Positions 9,209 through 18,188 are shown, counted from the first letter of the stretch. The stretch: DNA of 42,312 bases from Methylobacterium indicum (GCF_001043895.1 NZ_JTHF01000055.1:1-42312), one strand, 5' to 3'. Notes: generated from the sequence alone by a model not told the origin. Numbers and translations are program-made.

Positions 9209-10135
9209 ATGCTCGACCACCTGACCCACGACCTCGACGAGGACCTTCAGCCCGATCCGACCCTGCTCGAGGAGCTCGCGGTCACCGGCTACCGCCCGTT
9301 CGAGGAGCACGACGATCCCCGGCCCCTGCCCCACGCGGGTAAGCTGGACCACGCCCTCCATATCGCGATGTCCGCGCTCGAGGACACCTTCGCCGGCACC
9401 CGCCTGGAGGACGATCTGGAGGACGTGCTGTGGGGGGTCGTGAACGTCTTCCACCGCCGGGTCGAGATGATCGAACGCAAGCTCGACGAGAACGAGCAGG
9501 CGCAGCGCCAGAGCCAGCGCGAGCAGGATGGCAGCGAGGTCCTGTCGGTCGAGCTGGAGCGGCTGATCGCCCTCGGGCAGACGCTCTGCGAGCGCCGCAA
9601 CGCCTTCGAGTATACCCGAGACGCCGCCGCCCACCGGTTCACCCGGATCACCAAATCGCTGTGGCGCCCGCGCTCGGGCTCGCAGGTCAACCGCGCGACG
9701 ATGACCGCGGCGATGATCGATAGCCGCGACTTCATCAGCGCTCGGCGCCGGGCCGAGACCGAGATCCACCTGCCGAAAGGAACCCGGATCGCGTTCACGG
9801 GCGGCAAGCAGTTCCAGGACGTGGCGGTCATCTGGGACACGCTCGACAAGGTGCGGGCCAAGCACCCCGACATGGTGCTGATGCACGGGGGCGGCGAGGG
9901 CGCCGAGCTGATCGCCGCGAAGTGGGCCGACAATCGCAGGGTCGCCCAGGTGGTGTTCAAGCCGGACTGGAAGCGCCACAGCAAGGCGGCCCCGTTCCGG
10001 CGCAACGACCAGATCCTCGAGCAGGCACCGATCGGGATCGTCCATTTCCCCGGGGGTGGGATCTCCGACAACCTCGCCGACAAGGCCATGGCCAAGGGAA
10101 TCCCCGTCCGGCGGGGCGTGAAGGCCGGCGCGTGA
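9209..10135 (+). CDS. DUF2493 / SLOG-family protein
   Basis: A 308-residue protein whose C-terminal half is a DUF2493 (YpsA-like SLOG, Rossmann-type nucleotide-binding) domain. Visible motifs are RIAFTGGKQFQD, then MVLMHGGGEGAELIAAKWA, then the terminal HFPGGGISDNLADKAMAKGIPVRR. The N-terminal half is acidic and helical, with a charged coiled-coil-like stretch (about 90-130). The start is set by GAGGAG about 8 nt upstream of this ATG; in-frame ATGs at 9161 and 9173 lack such a site. SLOG proteins bind nucleotide-derived ligands and some take part in conflict systems, but no specific activity can be claimed. It is the last intact gene of the parB / strawberry-notch / Toprim block before the resistance island. 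Confidence 0.85.
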   Translation: MLDHLTHDLDEDLQPDPTLLEELAVTGYRPFEEHDDPRPLPHAGKLDHALHIAMSALEDTFAGTRLEDDLEDVLWGVVNVFHRRVEMIERKLDENEQAQRQSQREQDGSEVLSVELERLIALGQTLCERRNAFEYTRDAAAHRFTRITKSLWRPRSGSQVNRATMTAAMIDSRDFISARRRAETEIHLPKGTRIAFTGGKQFQDVAVIWDTLDKVRAKHPDMVLMHGGGEGAELIAAKWADNRRVAQVVFKPDWKRHSKAAPFRRNDQILEQAPIGIVHFPGGGISDNLADKAMAKGIPVRRGVKAGA

Positions 10136-10173
10136 GCGCCGGACCCGGGAGCGAGCGGCCTGTGATCTGGCCG

Positions 10174-10290
10174 CTACCTCTCACCGTGGCTAGGGTGCCA
10201 GGCGGTCACCCGGGCCTCCTTGGCGAGCCGCAGGTGGGCCTCTTCGAAGACGCCCTGCACGCGCCGATCCTGGACGAGAACGGTCACCAG
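10174..10290 (-). pseudogene. 3' part of backbone gene split by the resistance island
   Basis: Read on the minus strand after removing the island and one ACCAG copy, the frame from 25308 to 24955 (ending RLAS) continues here without interruption as LVTVLVQDRR... and ends ...ARVTAWHPSHGER at a TAG (10174-10176). This segment supplies the last 38 residues of a 156-residue protein. I do not recognise the protein. The seamless frame across the deletion is direct evidence of insertional disruption. Confidence 0.85.
10286..10290. repeat. Target-site duplication ACCAG, left copy
   Basis: ACCAG abuts the first base of the left Tn5393 terminal repeat. The same five bases follow the right terminal repeat at 24950-24954. 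A 5-bp duplication is the norm for Tn3-family insertion. Confidence 0.85.
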
Positions 10291-10370
10291 GGGGTCGTTT
10301 GCGGGAGGGGGCGGAATCCTACGCTAAGGCTTTGGCCAGCGATATTCTCCGGTGAGATTGATGTGTTCCC
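10291..10370 (+). repeat. Tn5393 terminal inverted repeat, outer left (copy A)
   Basis: About 80 bp beginning GGGGTCGTTTGCGGG. It matches 19480-19559 (same orientation) and the reverse complement of 24870-24949 with a few substitutions. It overlaps the 3' end of tnpA, as is usual for Tn5393. Confidence 0.9.
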
Positions 10371-11495
10371 ATCCGAGCGGCGAAACATGGGCCAAGAGAT
10401 CGGGCGATAGCAGCTTTCCATCGCGTTTCTGGTTTGCAACGACCTCGCCGAGCTTCATGGTGTTCCAGAAGATGATGATGGCGGCGAGCAGATTCATGCC
10501 GGCGATGCGGTAATGCTGGCCTTCGGCGGAACGGTCGCGGATTTCACCGCGGCGGTGGAAGCTGATTGCCCGCTTCAGCGCATGATGAGCTTCGCCTTTG
10601 TTGAGCCCGATCTGGGCACGCCGTTGGAGTTCGGCATCCAGAATCCAGTCGATCATGAACAGGGTGCGCTCGACGCGACCGACTTCCCGCAGGGCTGTCG
10701 CGAGCTCGTTCTGCCGCGGATAGGAGGCGAGTTTCCGCAGAATCTGGCTTGGCGCGACGGTCCCGGCAGCAATGGTGGCGGCGATGCGCAGGATGTCGGG
10801 CCAATTGCGCTCGATCATGGCTTGGTTGACCTTTCCACCGATCAACGCTCGCAGGTGCGCCGGGGCGGCCGACGGATTGAACGCGTAGAGCCGTTTGGAT
10901 GGCAGGTCGCGGATGCGCGGAGCGAACCGGTAGCCGAGAATGGCACATGCGGCAAAGACGTGATCGGTGAAGCCGCCCGTGTCGGTGAACTGCTCGCGGA
11001 TATGGCGTCCAGCATCGTTCATCAGCAGGCCATCGAGGATGTAAGGCGCTTCGCTTGCCGTTGCAGGAATCACCTGGGTTGCGAACGGCGCATATTGGTC
11101 GGAGACGTGGCTATAGGCTTTCAGGCCCGGGGTATTGCCATATTTCGCGTTGACCAGGTTCATGGCCTCACCTTGCTCTGTAGCGACGAAGAACTGTCCG
11201 TCGCTCGAAGCCGACGTGCCCATGCCCCAGAACCGGGCCATGGGTAACGCTGCCTGTGCCTCGACCACCATGGCCAGCGCCCGGTCATAGGCTTCGCCCT
11301 CGACATGCCACCGTCCAATGCGGATCAATTCCCAGAAGGTGTGGGTGTTTGTCGCATCCGCCATTTTGCGCAAGCCGAGGTTGATCCCTTCCGCCAAGAT
11401 AACGTTCATTAGCCCGATCCGGTCAGCGCAGGGTGCTCCTGTGCGCAGATGGGTGAACGCTTCGGTGAAGCCGGTCGCCGCATCCACCTCCAGCA
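10324..11495 (-). pseudogene. tnpA: Truncated Tn5393 transposase, copy A (C-terminal ~390 residues)
   Basis: Tn3-family DDE transposase fragment ending ...[21 protein letters not shown]. It retains the C-terminal catalytic region (for example [12 protein letters not shown] [31 protein letters not shown]). The full protein is 961 residues, so the N-terminal 60% is missing: the frame stops where the Tn21-type inverted repeat begins at 11496. The amino-acid sequence agrees with canonical Tn5393 as I remember it, and differs at about ten positions from copy B at 19513-22398. It cannot encode an active transposase. Confidence 0.9.
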
Positions 11496-11533
11496 GGGGT
11501 CGCCTCAGAAAACGGAAAATAAAGCACGCTAAG
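11496..11533 (+). repeat. Left 38-bp terminal inverted repeat of Tn21-type element
   Basis: Starts GGGGTCGCCTCAGAAAACGG and ends CACGCTAAG. It pairs with 16842-16879, with a single C/T difference at position 8, and overlaps the last bases of tnpA. Confidence 0.92.
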
Positions 11534-14498
11534 CCGGTTGCAGTGGCCGTAGCGGCCTGAACTTGCCCGCGCCGATCTTGGCGCTGCTGCGCCAGAGGTA
11601 ATCGCCGGTCAGGTTGATATGCTCCCAGCCCAGCGGGGACAGGTACTGCAACTGGGCGTCATCGACGGCCTGGCCGTGGCCACGCAGGGCGTTCGCGGCC
11701 CGTTCCAGATAGACAGTGTTCCACAGCACGATGGCGGCAGTCACCAGGTTCAAGCCGCTGGCCCGGTAGCGCTGCTGCTCGAAACTGCGGTCGCGGATTT
11801 CGCCCAGGCGGTTGAAGAACACCGCGCGGGCCAGCGCGTTGCGCGCCTCGCCCTTGTTCAGTCCGGCATGCACACGGCGGCGCAGCTCGACGCTTTGCAG
11901 CCAGTCCAGGATGAACAGCGTGCGCTCGATGCGTCCCAGCTCGCGCAGCGCCACAGCCAGGCCGTTCTGGCGGGGATAGCTGCCGAGCTTGCGCAGCATC
12001 AGCGAGGCCGTCACCGTGCCCTGCTTGATCGAGGTGGCCAGCCGCAGGATTTCTTCCCAATGGGTGCGGATAGCCTTGATGTTCAGCCGGTCGTTGCTGA
12101 CCATCGATTTGAGCGCGTCGTAGGCGGCTTCGCCCTTCGGGATGTAGAGTTTGGTGTCGCCCAGGTCACGGATGCGCGGCGCGAAGCGGAAGCCAAGCAG
12201 GTGCATCAGCGCAAAAACGTGATCGGTGAAGCCTGCCGTGTCGGTGTAGTGCTCCTCGATGCGCAGATCGGATTCGTGGTACAGCAGACCGTCGAGCACG
12301 TAGGTCGAGTCGCGCACGCCGACGTTCACGACCTTGGTATGAAACGGCGCGTACTGGTCGGAGATGTGGGTATAGAACGTCCGCCCTGGGCTGCTGCCGT
12401 ATTTCGGGTTGATGTGGCCGGTACTCTCGGCCTTGCTCCCGGTGCGGAAGTTCTGGCCGTCCGACGATGACGTGGTGCCATCGCCCCAGTGCTCAGCAAA
12501 GGGATGGTGGAATTGCGCGTTGACCAGCTCGGCCAGCGCCGTCGAATAGGTCTCGTCGCGGATGTGCCAGGCTTGTAGCCACGCCAGCTTGGCGTAGGTC
12601 GTGCCAGGGCACGATTCCGCCATCTTGGTCAGGCCCAGATTGATCGCGTCAGCGAGGATCGTGGTCAGCAGCAGGTTCTTGTCCTTGGCCAGGTCGCCCG
12701 ATTTCAGGTGCGCGAAGTGCCGGGTGAAGCCCGTCCATTCGTCCACCTCCAGCAGCAATTCGGTGATCTTGACGTGCGGCAGGACCATTGCGGTCTGGTT
12801 AATCAAGGCCTGCGCGGTATCGGGCACCGCTGCATCGAGCGGCGTGATCTTCAGGCCCGACTCCGTGATGATGGCGTCCGGCAGCTCGTTCGCCAGCGCC
12901 ATGCGGTTGACGGCCGCAAGCTGCGTTTCCAGCAGCGTCAGCCGTTCATTCAGGTACTGGTCGCAGTCGGTGGCCACGGCCAGCGGCAATTCGCTGGCCT
13001 GCTTGAGGCTGGCGAATTTTGCGGGCGGCACCAGATAGTCCTCGAAATCCTTGAATTGGCGCGACCCCTGCACCCAGATGTCGCCGGAGCGCAGCGCATT
13101 CTTCATCTCCGACAGCGCGCACAGTTCGTAGTAGCGCCGGTCGATGCCGTTGTCGGTCATCACCAGCTTCTGCCAGCGTGGCTTGATGAAATTGGTTGGT
13201 GCGTTGGCGGGCACCTTGCGGGCGTTGTCGCTGTTCATGCCGCGCAGCACCTCGATGGCGTCGAGCACGTCCTTGGCGGCGGGCGCTGCCCGCAGCTTGA
13301 GCACAGAGAGGAATTCCGGCGCGTACCGACGCAGCGTGGCGTAGCTCTCGCCGATGCGGTGCAGGAAATCGAAGTCCTCGGGTTGGGCGAGCTTCTGCGC
13401 CTCGGTCACGCTCTCGGCGAAAGCATCCCAAGACACGACGGCCTCGATGGCGGCGAACGGATCGCGGCCCGCTTGCTTGGCCTCGATCAGCGCCTGGCCG
13501 ATGCGCCCGAACAGCCGCACCTTGGCGTTGATCGCCTTGCCGGATGCCTGGAACTGCTGCTGATGCTTGTTCTTGGCGGCGTTGAACAGCTTGCCCAGGA
13601 TGCGGTCGTGCAGGTCGATGATTTCGTCGGTGACGGTCGCCATGCCCTCGATGGCGAGCGCCACCAGGGTGGCGTAGCGCCGCTGCGGCTCGAACTTGGC
13701 CAGATCGGTGGGCGTCATCTGGCCACCCTCACGGGCGATTTTGAGCAGGCGGTTCTGGTGCACCGATCGCTCGATGCCGGAAGGCAGGTCGAGCGCCTGC
13801 CACCCCTTTAGGCGTCCGATGTGCTCCAGCATATGCCGCGAATTGGGCTTGACGGGTGACTGGCGCAGCCAGGCCAGCCAGGTCGTCTTGCCGTTGTCCC
13901 GGCGCTTGAGCAGATCGTCGAGGCGGCGGCGATGCGCATCCGACAGCGGTTCGGCCAAGGCATCGTAGATGCGCCGGTTGGCGCGAGTGATCGCCTCGGC
14001 GCTCGCCCGCTCGACGGCGTTGAGGGCAGGCAGAATGACCGACTGCCGCCGCAGATGCTCGATCAAGGCGCTGGCCAGCACGATGCCCTTGTCGGTCTGC
14101 ATGGCCAGCTCGGTCAGCAACTGGACGGCCTGCCGGTAGTGGCTCATGGTGAAGGACTGGAAGCCGAACACCGTTTGCAGCTCGACCAGGTGCTCGCGCC
14201 GGGTCTGTTCCCGCTGGCCGTACTCGTCCCAGCTTTCGACGCCGACCTTGAGCTGGTTGGCGACCAGTCTCAGCAAGGGCGGGAACGGCGGCTCATCGAC
14301 GCCAAGGATGACGCCAGGAAAGCGCAGGTAGCAGAGCTGCACGGCGAAGCCTAGCCGGTTGGCCGGGCCGCGCCGCTGCCGGATGATGGACAGGTCGCTT
14401 TCGCTGAACGTGTAGTGACGGATCAACTCATCCTTGGTGTCCGGCAACGCCAGTAGGCTTTCGCGCTCGGCGGCGGACAGGATCGAACGGCGGGGCAT
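11529..14498 (-). CDS. tnpA: Tn21-subgroup Tn3-family transposase TnpA
   Basis: Full-length 989-residue DDE transposase, the usual size for the family. It begins [19 protein letters not shown], the N-terminal DNA-binding region of the Tn21/Tn1721 group, which recognises the 38-bp ends. The C-terminal catalytic part has [35 protein letters not shown] and the terminal [18 protein letters not shown] common to Tn3-family transposases. Start: GAAGGAAA lies about 7 nt upstream of the ATG. The stop lies within the left inverted repeat. It catalyses replicative transposition to a cointegrate, which the linked resolvase would resolve. No frame break was seen. Confidence 0.95.
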   Translation of the reverse strand: MPRRSILSAAERESLLALPDTKDELIRHYTFSESDLSIIRQRRGPANRLGFAVQLCYLRFPGVILGVDEPPFPPLLRLVANQLKVGVESWDEYGQREQTRREHLVELQTVFGFQSFTMSHYRQAVQLLTELAMQTDKGIVLASALIEHLRRQSVILPALNAVERASAEAITRANRRIYDALAEPLSDAHRRRLDDLLKRRDNGKTTWLAWLRQSPVKPNSRHMLEHIGRLKGWQALDLPSGIERSVHQNRLLKIAREGGQMTPTDLAKFEPQRRYATLVALAIEGMATVTDEIIDLHDRILGKLFNAAKNKHQQQFQASGKAINAKVRLFGRIGQALIEAKQAGRDPFAAIEAVVSWDAFAESVTEAQKLAQPEDFDFLHRIGESYATLRRYAPEFLSVLKLRAAPAAKDVLDAIEVLRGMNSDNARKVPANAPTNFIKPRWQKLVMTDNGIDRRYYELCALSEMKNALRSGDIWVQGSRQFKDFEDYLVPPAKFASLKQASELPLAVATDCDQYLNERLTLLETQLAAVNRMALANELPDAIITESGLKITPLDAAVPDTAQALINQTAMVLPHVKITELLLEVDEWTGFTRHFAHLKSGDLAKDKNLLLTTILADAINLGLTKMAESCPGTTYAKLAWLQAWHIRDETYSTALAELVNAQFHHPFAEHWGDGTTSSSDGQNFRTGSKAESTGHINPKYGSSPGRTFYTHISDQYAPFHTKVVNVGVRDSTYVLDGLLYHESDLRIEEHYTDTAGFTDHVFALMHLLGFRFAPRIRDLGDTKLYIPKGEAAYDALKSMVSNDRLNIKAIRTHWEEILRLATSIKQGTVTASLMLRKLGSYPRQNGLAVALRELGRIERTLFILDWLQSVELRRRVHAGLNKGEARNALARAVFFNRLGEIRDRSFEQQRYRASGLNLVTAAIVLWNTVYLERAANALRGHGQAVDDAQLQYLSPLGWEHINLTGDYLWRSSAKIGAGKFRPLRPLQPA

Positions 14499-14651
14499 GC
14501 GGTTTCCTTCTTCTTGAAAACGTAGGTTTGTGACAAGCCCGCCAAAGCGCCCGGCGCGGCACGCGAAATCAAGGCATTGCGATTCTCGAAAATGGTTCTT
14601 GAAATTCTATTCTTGATTGCATATCATCTCAACGAGTTTCGATAAGAAAGG
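14499..14651. promoter_or_regulatory. Probable res site and divergent promoter region of the Tn21-type element
   Basis: A 153-bp AT-richer gap between divergent tnpA and the toxin-antitoxin genes, with imperfect dyads such as TTCTCGAAAATGG and CAACGAGTTTCGATAAGAA. Its position matches the resolution site and promoters of Tn3-family elements. Subsite boundaries were not resolved. Confidence 0.5.
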
Positions 14652-14948
14652 ATGCCCATGCGACCGTCCGTTGTGCTTGACATGAAGCGAAGCGCGGTGC
14701 GTGAAGCAGTAGGCCGCTTCCGCACCGCGAACCCGCGCGTATTCGGTTCGGTTCTGCATGGCACCGACCGGGATGGCAGCGACCTCGACCTGCTGGTCGA
14801 TGCCTTGCCTGGTGCCACGTTGTTGGACTTGGGCGATTTGGAAGAAGAACTGAAATCGCTGCTCGGCGTGGACGTCGATTTGCTGACCCCTGGCGACCTG
14901 CCGCCAAAGTTCCGGGCCAAGGTGCTCGCGGAGGCGCAGCCGGTATGA
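14652..14948 (+). CDS. mntA: MNT-domain nucleotidyltransferase antitoxin (MntA-like)
   Basis: Small nucleotidyltransferase-fold protein of 98 residues with the signature FGSVLHGTDRDGSDLDLLVD (G-S-x10-D-x-D type, about 31-50), as in MntA antitoxins that inactivate HEPN toxins by AMPylating a tyrosine near the RNase site. An in-frame ATG at 14658 is an alternative start; AAGAAAGGA lies just upstream. The stop overlaps the next start (ATGA), which indicates translational coupling with the HEPN gene. Toxin-antitoxin genes placed next to the resolvase are known in Tn3-family transposons and are thought to stabilise them or the carrier plasmid. Confidence 0.9.
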   Translation: MPMRPSVVLDMKRSAVREAVGRFRTANPRVFGSVLHGTDRDGSDLDLLVDALPGATLLDLGDLEEELKSLLGVDVDLLTPGDLPPKFRAKVLAEAQPV

Positions 14949-15382
14949 GCGAGAACCGTCTGCCCGATTACCTCGACCACATCCAGCAGGCCGCAACCGA
15001 TGCACGCAGCTTCGTGGAAGGGATGGCCAGGGACGACTTCTTGGCCGACAAGTGCACCCAGCAGGCCGTCATCATGAGCCTTATCGTCATCGGCGAGGCT
15101 GCGACGAAGGTGATGGATGGCTACGCCGAGTTCACCCAGGCGCATGCCGACGTGCCGTGGCGCAGCATGCGCAATATGCGCAATCGCATGGCCCACGGCT
15201 ATTTCGACATCAACCTCGATGTAGTGTGGGAGACGGTACAGCAATGGCTACCGGAATTGCTCAAGCAACTGCCAGCCGTGCGCCTGGATGCCAACGACCC
15301 CGCCGTCAAGGCTTACCCCCACGAAGAAGCCATGCAGGTGGTGCAGGAACGCATCGACCGGGCAAAAGGCAAGCCATGCTAA
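14945..15382 (+). CDS. hepT: HEPN-domain RNase toxin (HepT-like)
   Basis: A 145-residue HEPN (DUF86/HepT) protein, predicted to cleave RNA when not modified by the partner antitoxin. The catalytic R-x4-H motif is visible in the segment RNMRNRMAHGYFDIN (about 77-91), including the aromatic residue after the His that MntA-type partners modify in related systems. The N-terminal helix pattern (YLDHIQQAATDARSFVEG) and SLIVIGEAATKV are typical of HepT. It starts inside the antitoxin stop and ends seven bases into the resolvase gene, so antitoxin, toxin and tnpR form one tight operon. Confidence 0.9.
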   Translation: MSENRLPDYLDHIQQAATDARSFVEGMARDDFLADKCTQQAVIMSLIVIGEAATKVMDGYAEFTQAHADVPWRSMRNMRNRMAHGYFDINLDVVWETVQQWLPELLKQLPAVRLDANDPAVKAYPHEEAMQVVQERIDRAKGKPC

Positions 15383-15933
15383 TCGGTTATGCGCGCGTTT
15401 CCACGCAGGATCAGAACCTTGAGCTGCAACGTGAAGCCTTGGCCAAGGCCGGATGCCAAAAGGTCTTCGAGGATAAGGTGAGCGGCACACGGGCAGACCG
15501 TCCGGGCTTGGGCAAAACGCTCGAAATGCTGCGTGAGGGCGACACCTTGGTCGTCTGGCAGCTCGACCGGCTGGGCCGCTCGGTCAAGCAACTTGTCGAT
15601 CTGGTCGGCGAGCTGCACAAGCAAGGCGTCCAGTTCAGGAGCCTCACCGACTCCATCGACACCGGCACGCCGTCCGGGCGCTTCTTCTTCCACGTCATGG
15701 CCAGCCTTGCCGAGATGGAACGTGAGCTGACCGTCGAGCGCACCCGTGCCGGACTGGCGGTTGCCAAGCAACTCGGCCGCAAAGGGGGCCGCAAGCCGAA
15801 GATGACCGACAGTAAGATCGAGTCGGCCAAGAAACTGCTGGCTAGCGGCGTGCCGCCGCGGGACGTGGCCAAGAACCTCGGCGTGTCGATTCCGACGCTG
15901 TATCGCTGGGTGCCGGCGTCGCTACAAATCTAA
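15376..15933 (+). CDS. tnpR: Serine resolvase TnpR of the Tn21-type element
   Basis: Site-specific serine recombinase of 185 residues that would resolve transposition cointegrates at res. The N-terminal catalytic domain begins MLIGYARVSTQDQNLELQ, with the nucleophile Ser9 in YARVS, then VWQLDRLGRSVKQLVDL and the E-R-x-R helix region (MERELTVERTRAGLAVAK). The C-terminal helix-turn-helix is near DVAKNLGVSIPTLYRW. It overlaps the HEPN gene by seven bases. Unusually, its stop codon overlaps an in-frame ATG of the beta-lactamase (TAATG), so the passenger gene is joined directly to tnpR. Confidence 0.95.
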   Translation: MLIGYARVSTQDQNLELQREALAKAGCQKVFEDKVSGTRADRPGLGKTLEMLREGDTLVVWQLDRLGRSVKQLVDLVGELHKQGVQFRSLTDSIDTGTPSGRFFFHVMASLAEMERELTVERTRAGLAVAKQLGRKGGRKPKMTDSKIESAKKLLASGVPPRDVAKNLGVSIPTLYRWVPASLQI

Positions 15934-15938
15934 TGCTT

Positions 15939-16820
15939 ATGAAATTTCAATGTCATTTTCTCTCTGTCCCTGTGGCGATACTCGGATGTGTTGGCCTCAT
16001 CTGCACATCCGCATATGCCATGGATACGGGAATCCTCGACCTCGCTGTAACCCAAGAGGAGACCACGCTTCAGGCTAGGGTCGGAGTGGCGGTGATCGAT
16101 ACGGATTCCGGCCTGACGTGGCAGCATCGTGGCGACGAACGCTTCCCGCTGAACAGCACGCATAAAGCCTTTTCCTGCGCGGCCGTTCTGGCCCAGGCCG
16201 ACCGCCACAAGCTGAACCTGGAGCAGGCGATACCGATCGAGCGCACAGCGCTGGTCACATACTCACCCGTGACGGAAAGGGTGCCACCTGGCGGCACGCT
16301 GACCCTGCGTGAGCTGTGCAGGGCCGCCGTCAGTATCAGTGACAACACAGCGGCCAATTTGGCGTTGGATGCAATCGGCGGGGCACGGACATTCACCGCG
16401 TTCATGCGGTCTATCGGTGACGATAAGACACGCCTGGATCGGCGAGAACCCGAACTCAACGAGGCCACGCCGGGGGATGCACGCGACACGACAACGCCAA
16501 TTGCGGCAGCGCGGAGCCTGCAAACACTGTTGCTCGACGGTGTCCTCTCCGCTCCGGCTCGGAACGAACTGACACAATGGATGCTCGGGGATCAAGTTGC
16601 CGATGCCTTGCTACGCGCTGGCTTGCCGAGGGATTGGCAAATTGCGGACAAGTCGGGAGCAGGTGGTCACGGATCACGTTCCATAATCGCCGTTGTCTGG
16701 CCGCCCAAGCGTTCAGCCGTCATTGTGGCGATCTACATCACCCAAACCGCAGCGTCTATGTCGGCAAGCAACCAGGCGGTGTCCAGAATCGGATCAGCCT
16801 TAGCAAAGGCGTTGCAATGA
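15939..16820 (+). CDS. blaSCO-1: Class A beta-lactamase, carbenicillinase-like (candidate SCO-1)
   Basis: Periplasmic serine beta-lactamase of 293 residues that hydrolyses penicillins. A signal peptide (MKFQCHFLSVPVAILGCVGL, cleavage probably near AYA) precedes all active-site motifs: S73-T-H-K76 (Ambler S70-x-x-K), S134-D-N136 (SDN loop), E170-x-x-L-N174 (E166 loop) and K238-S-G240. Cys80 and Cys127 match the disulfide of TEM-type enzymes. Similarity is highest to the CARB/PSE group (LVTYSPVTE, TRLDRREPELNE, DARDTTTP). The position between tnpR and a 38-bp repeat recalls published blaSCO-1 surroundings; that allele name is from memory and unverified. An ATG at 15933 overlaps the tnpR stop. 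No promoter fits in between, so expression may rely on the tnpR operon. Confidence 0.85.
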   Translation: MKFQCHFLSVPVAILGCVGLICTSAYAMDTGILDLAVTQEETTLQARVGVAVIDTDSGLTWQHRGDERFPLNSTHKAFSCAAVLAQADRHKLNLEQAIPIERTALVTYSPVTERVPPGGTLTLRELCRAAVSISDNTAANLALDAIGGARTFTAFMRSIGDDKTRLDRREPELNEATPGDARDTTTPIAAARSLQTLLLDGVLSAPARNELTQWMLGDQVADALLRAGLPRDWQIADKSGAGGHGSRSIIAVVWPPKRSAVIVAIYITQTAASMSASNQAVSRIGSALAKALQ

Positions 16821-16841
16821 GCGTTCCCGCCTCAGTGCACA

Positions 16842-16879
16842 CTTAGCGTGCTTTATTTTCCGTTTTCTGAGACGACCCC
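16842..16879 (-). repeat. Right 38-bp terminal inverted repeat of Tn21-type element
   Basis: Reverse complement of the left end with one mismatch. It lies 21 bp after the beta-lactamase stop and only 4 bp before the tet(A) stop codon, so the downstream flank of tet(A) has been lost. Confidence 0.92.
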
Positions 16880-16883
16880 ACGA

Positions 16884-18083
16884 TCAGCGATCGGCTCGTT
16901 GCCCTGCGCCGCTCCAAAGCCCGCGACGCAGCGCCGGCAGGCAGAGCAAGTAGAGGGCAGCGCCTGCAATCCATGCCCACCCGTTCCACGTTGTTATAGA
17001 AGCCGCATAGATCGCCGTGAAGAGGAGGGGTCCGACGATCGAGGTCAGGCTGGTGAGCGCCGCCAGTGAGCCTTGCAGCTGCCCCTGACGTTCCTCATCC
17101 ACCTGCCTGGACAACATTGTTTGCAGCGCCGGCATTCCGATGCCACCCGAAGCAAGCAGGACCATGATCGGGAACGCCATCCATCCCCGTGTCGCGAAGG
17201 CAAGCAGGATGTAGCCTGTGCCGTCGGCAATCATTCCGAGCATGAGTGCCCGCCTTTCGCCGAGCCGGGCGGCTACAGGGCCGGTGATCATTGCCTGGGC
17301 GAGTGAATGCAGAATGCCAAATGCGGCAAGCGAAATGCCGATCGTGGTCGCGTCCCAGTGAAAGCGATCCTCGCCGAAAATGACCCAAAGCGCGGCCGGC
17401 ACCTGTCCGACAAGTTGCATGATGAAGAAGACCGCCATCAGGGCGGCGACGACGGTCATGCCCCGGGCCCACCGGAACGAAGCGAGCGGGTTGAGAGCCT
17501 CCCGGCGTAACGGCCGGCGTTCGCCTTTGTGCGACTCCGGCAAAAGGAAACAGCCCGTCAGGAAATTGAGGCCGTTCAAGGCTGCCGCGGCGAAGAACGG
17601 AGCGTGGGGGGAGAAACCGCCCATCAGCCCACCGAGCACAGGTCCCGCGACCATCCCGAACCCGAAACAGGCGCTCATGAAGCCGAAGTGCCGCGCGCGC
17701 TCATCGCCATCAGTGATATCGGCAATATAAGCGCCGGCTACCGCCCCAGTCGCCCCGGTGATGCCGGCCACGATCCGCCCGATATAGAGAACCCAAAGGA
17801 AAGGCGCTGTCGCCATGATGGCGTAGTCGACAGTGGCGCCGGCCAGCGAGACGAGCAAGATTGGCCGCCGCCCGAAACGATCCGACAGCGCGCCCAGCAC
17901 AGGTGCGCAGGCAAATTGCACCAACGCATACAGCGCCAGCAGAATGCCATAGTGGGCGGTGACGTCGTTCGAGTGAACCAGATCGCGCAGGAGGCCCGGC
18001 AGCACCGGCATAATCAGGCCGATGCCGACAGCGTCGAGCGCGACAGTGCTCAGAATTACGATCAGGGGTCTGTTGGGTTTCAC
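16884..18083 (-). CDS. tet(A): Tetracycline efflux pump TetA, class A
   Basis: A 399-residue 12-helix major-facilitator antiporter exporting tetracycline-Mg in exchange for protons. It begins at a GTG (VKPNRPLIVILSTVALD), the start used for the Tn1721/RP1 protein, which is also 399 residues. The loop 2-3 motif GALSDRFGRRP is intact. The sequence agrees with class A TetA as I remember it, apart from a few conservative changes (for example RRPILLVSL, LQTMLSRQ). An upstream in-frame extension to 18158 exists but runs over the operators and is not expected to be used. It is divergent from tetR across two operators, so tetracycline should induce it. Its 3' end abuts the Tn21-type repeat. Confidence 0.95.
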   Translation of the reverse strand: MKPNRPLIVILSTVALDAVGIGLIMPVLPGLLRDLVHSNDVTAHYGILLALYALVQFACAPVLGALSDRFGRRPILLVSLAGATVDYAIMATAPFLWVLYIGRIVAGITGATGAVAGAYIADITDGDERARHFGFMSACFGFGMVAGPVLGGLMGGFSPHAPFFAAAALNGLNFLTGCFLLPESHKGERRPLRREALNPLASFRWARGMTVVAALMAVFFIMQLVGQVPAALWVIFGEDRFHWDATTIGISLAAFGILHSLAQAMITGPVAARLGERRALMLGMIADGTGYILLAFATRGWMAFPIMVLLASGGIGMPALQTMLSRQVDEERQGQLQGSLAALTSLTSIVGPLLFTAIYAASITTWNGWAWIAGAALYLLCLPALRRGLWSGAGQRADR

Positions 18084-18130
18084 GTCTGGCCTCCGGACCA
18101 GCCTCCGCTGGTCCGATTGAACGCGCGGAT

Positions 18131-18182
18131 TCTTTATCACTGATAAGTTGGTGGACATATTATGTTTATCAGTGATAAAGTG
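18131..18182. promoter_or_regulatory. Paired tet operators between tet(A) and tetR
   Basis: Two near-identical palindromes, TTTATCACTGATAAG (18133-18147) and TTTATCAGTGATAAAG (18165-18180), lie in the divergent promoter region. This is the class A tetO pair bound by the TetR dimer. Confidence 0.93.
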
Positions 18183-18188
18183 TCAAGC

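Larger units (their letters stand above)
11496..16879. mobile_element. Tn21-subgroup Tn3-family transposon carrying a TA pair and a beta-lactamase
   Basis: A 5,384-bp unit bounded by 38-bp inverted repeats that differ at one base, both beginning GGGGTCG. Order: tnpA (minus strand), a probable res region, MNT antitoxin, HEPN toxin, tnpR and a class A beta-lactamase. Both ends are intact and transposase and resolvase are full length, so it looks transposition-competent. Flanking pentamers differ (CAGCA left, ACGAT right). The right-hand part of the target transposase gene is gone, which points to a deletion next to the right end after insertion. Confidence 0.88.

Noticed and set aside
15933..16820. 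Class 1 integron cassette origin for the beta-lactamase
   Set aside because: No attC-like site or integrase was found; the gene is bounded by tnpR and the transposon end.
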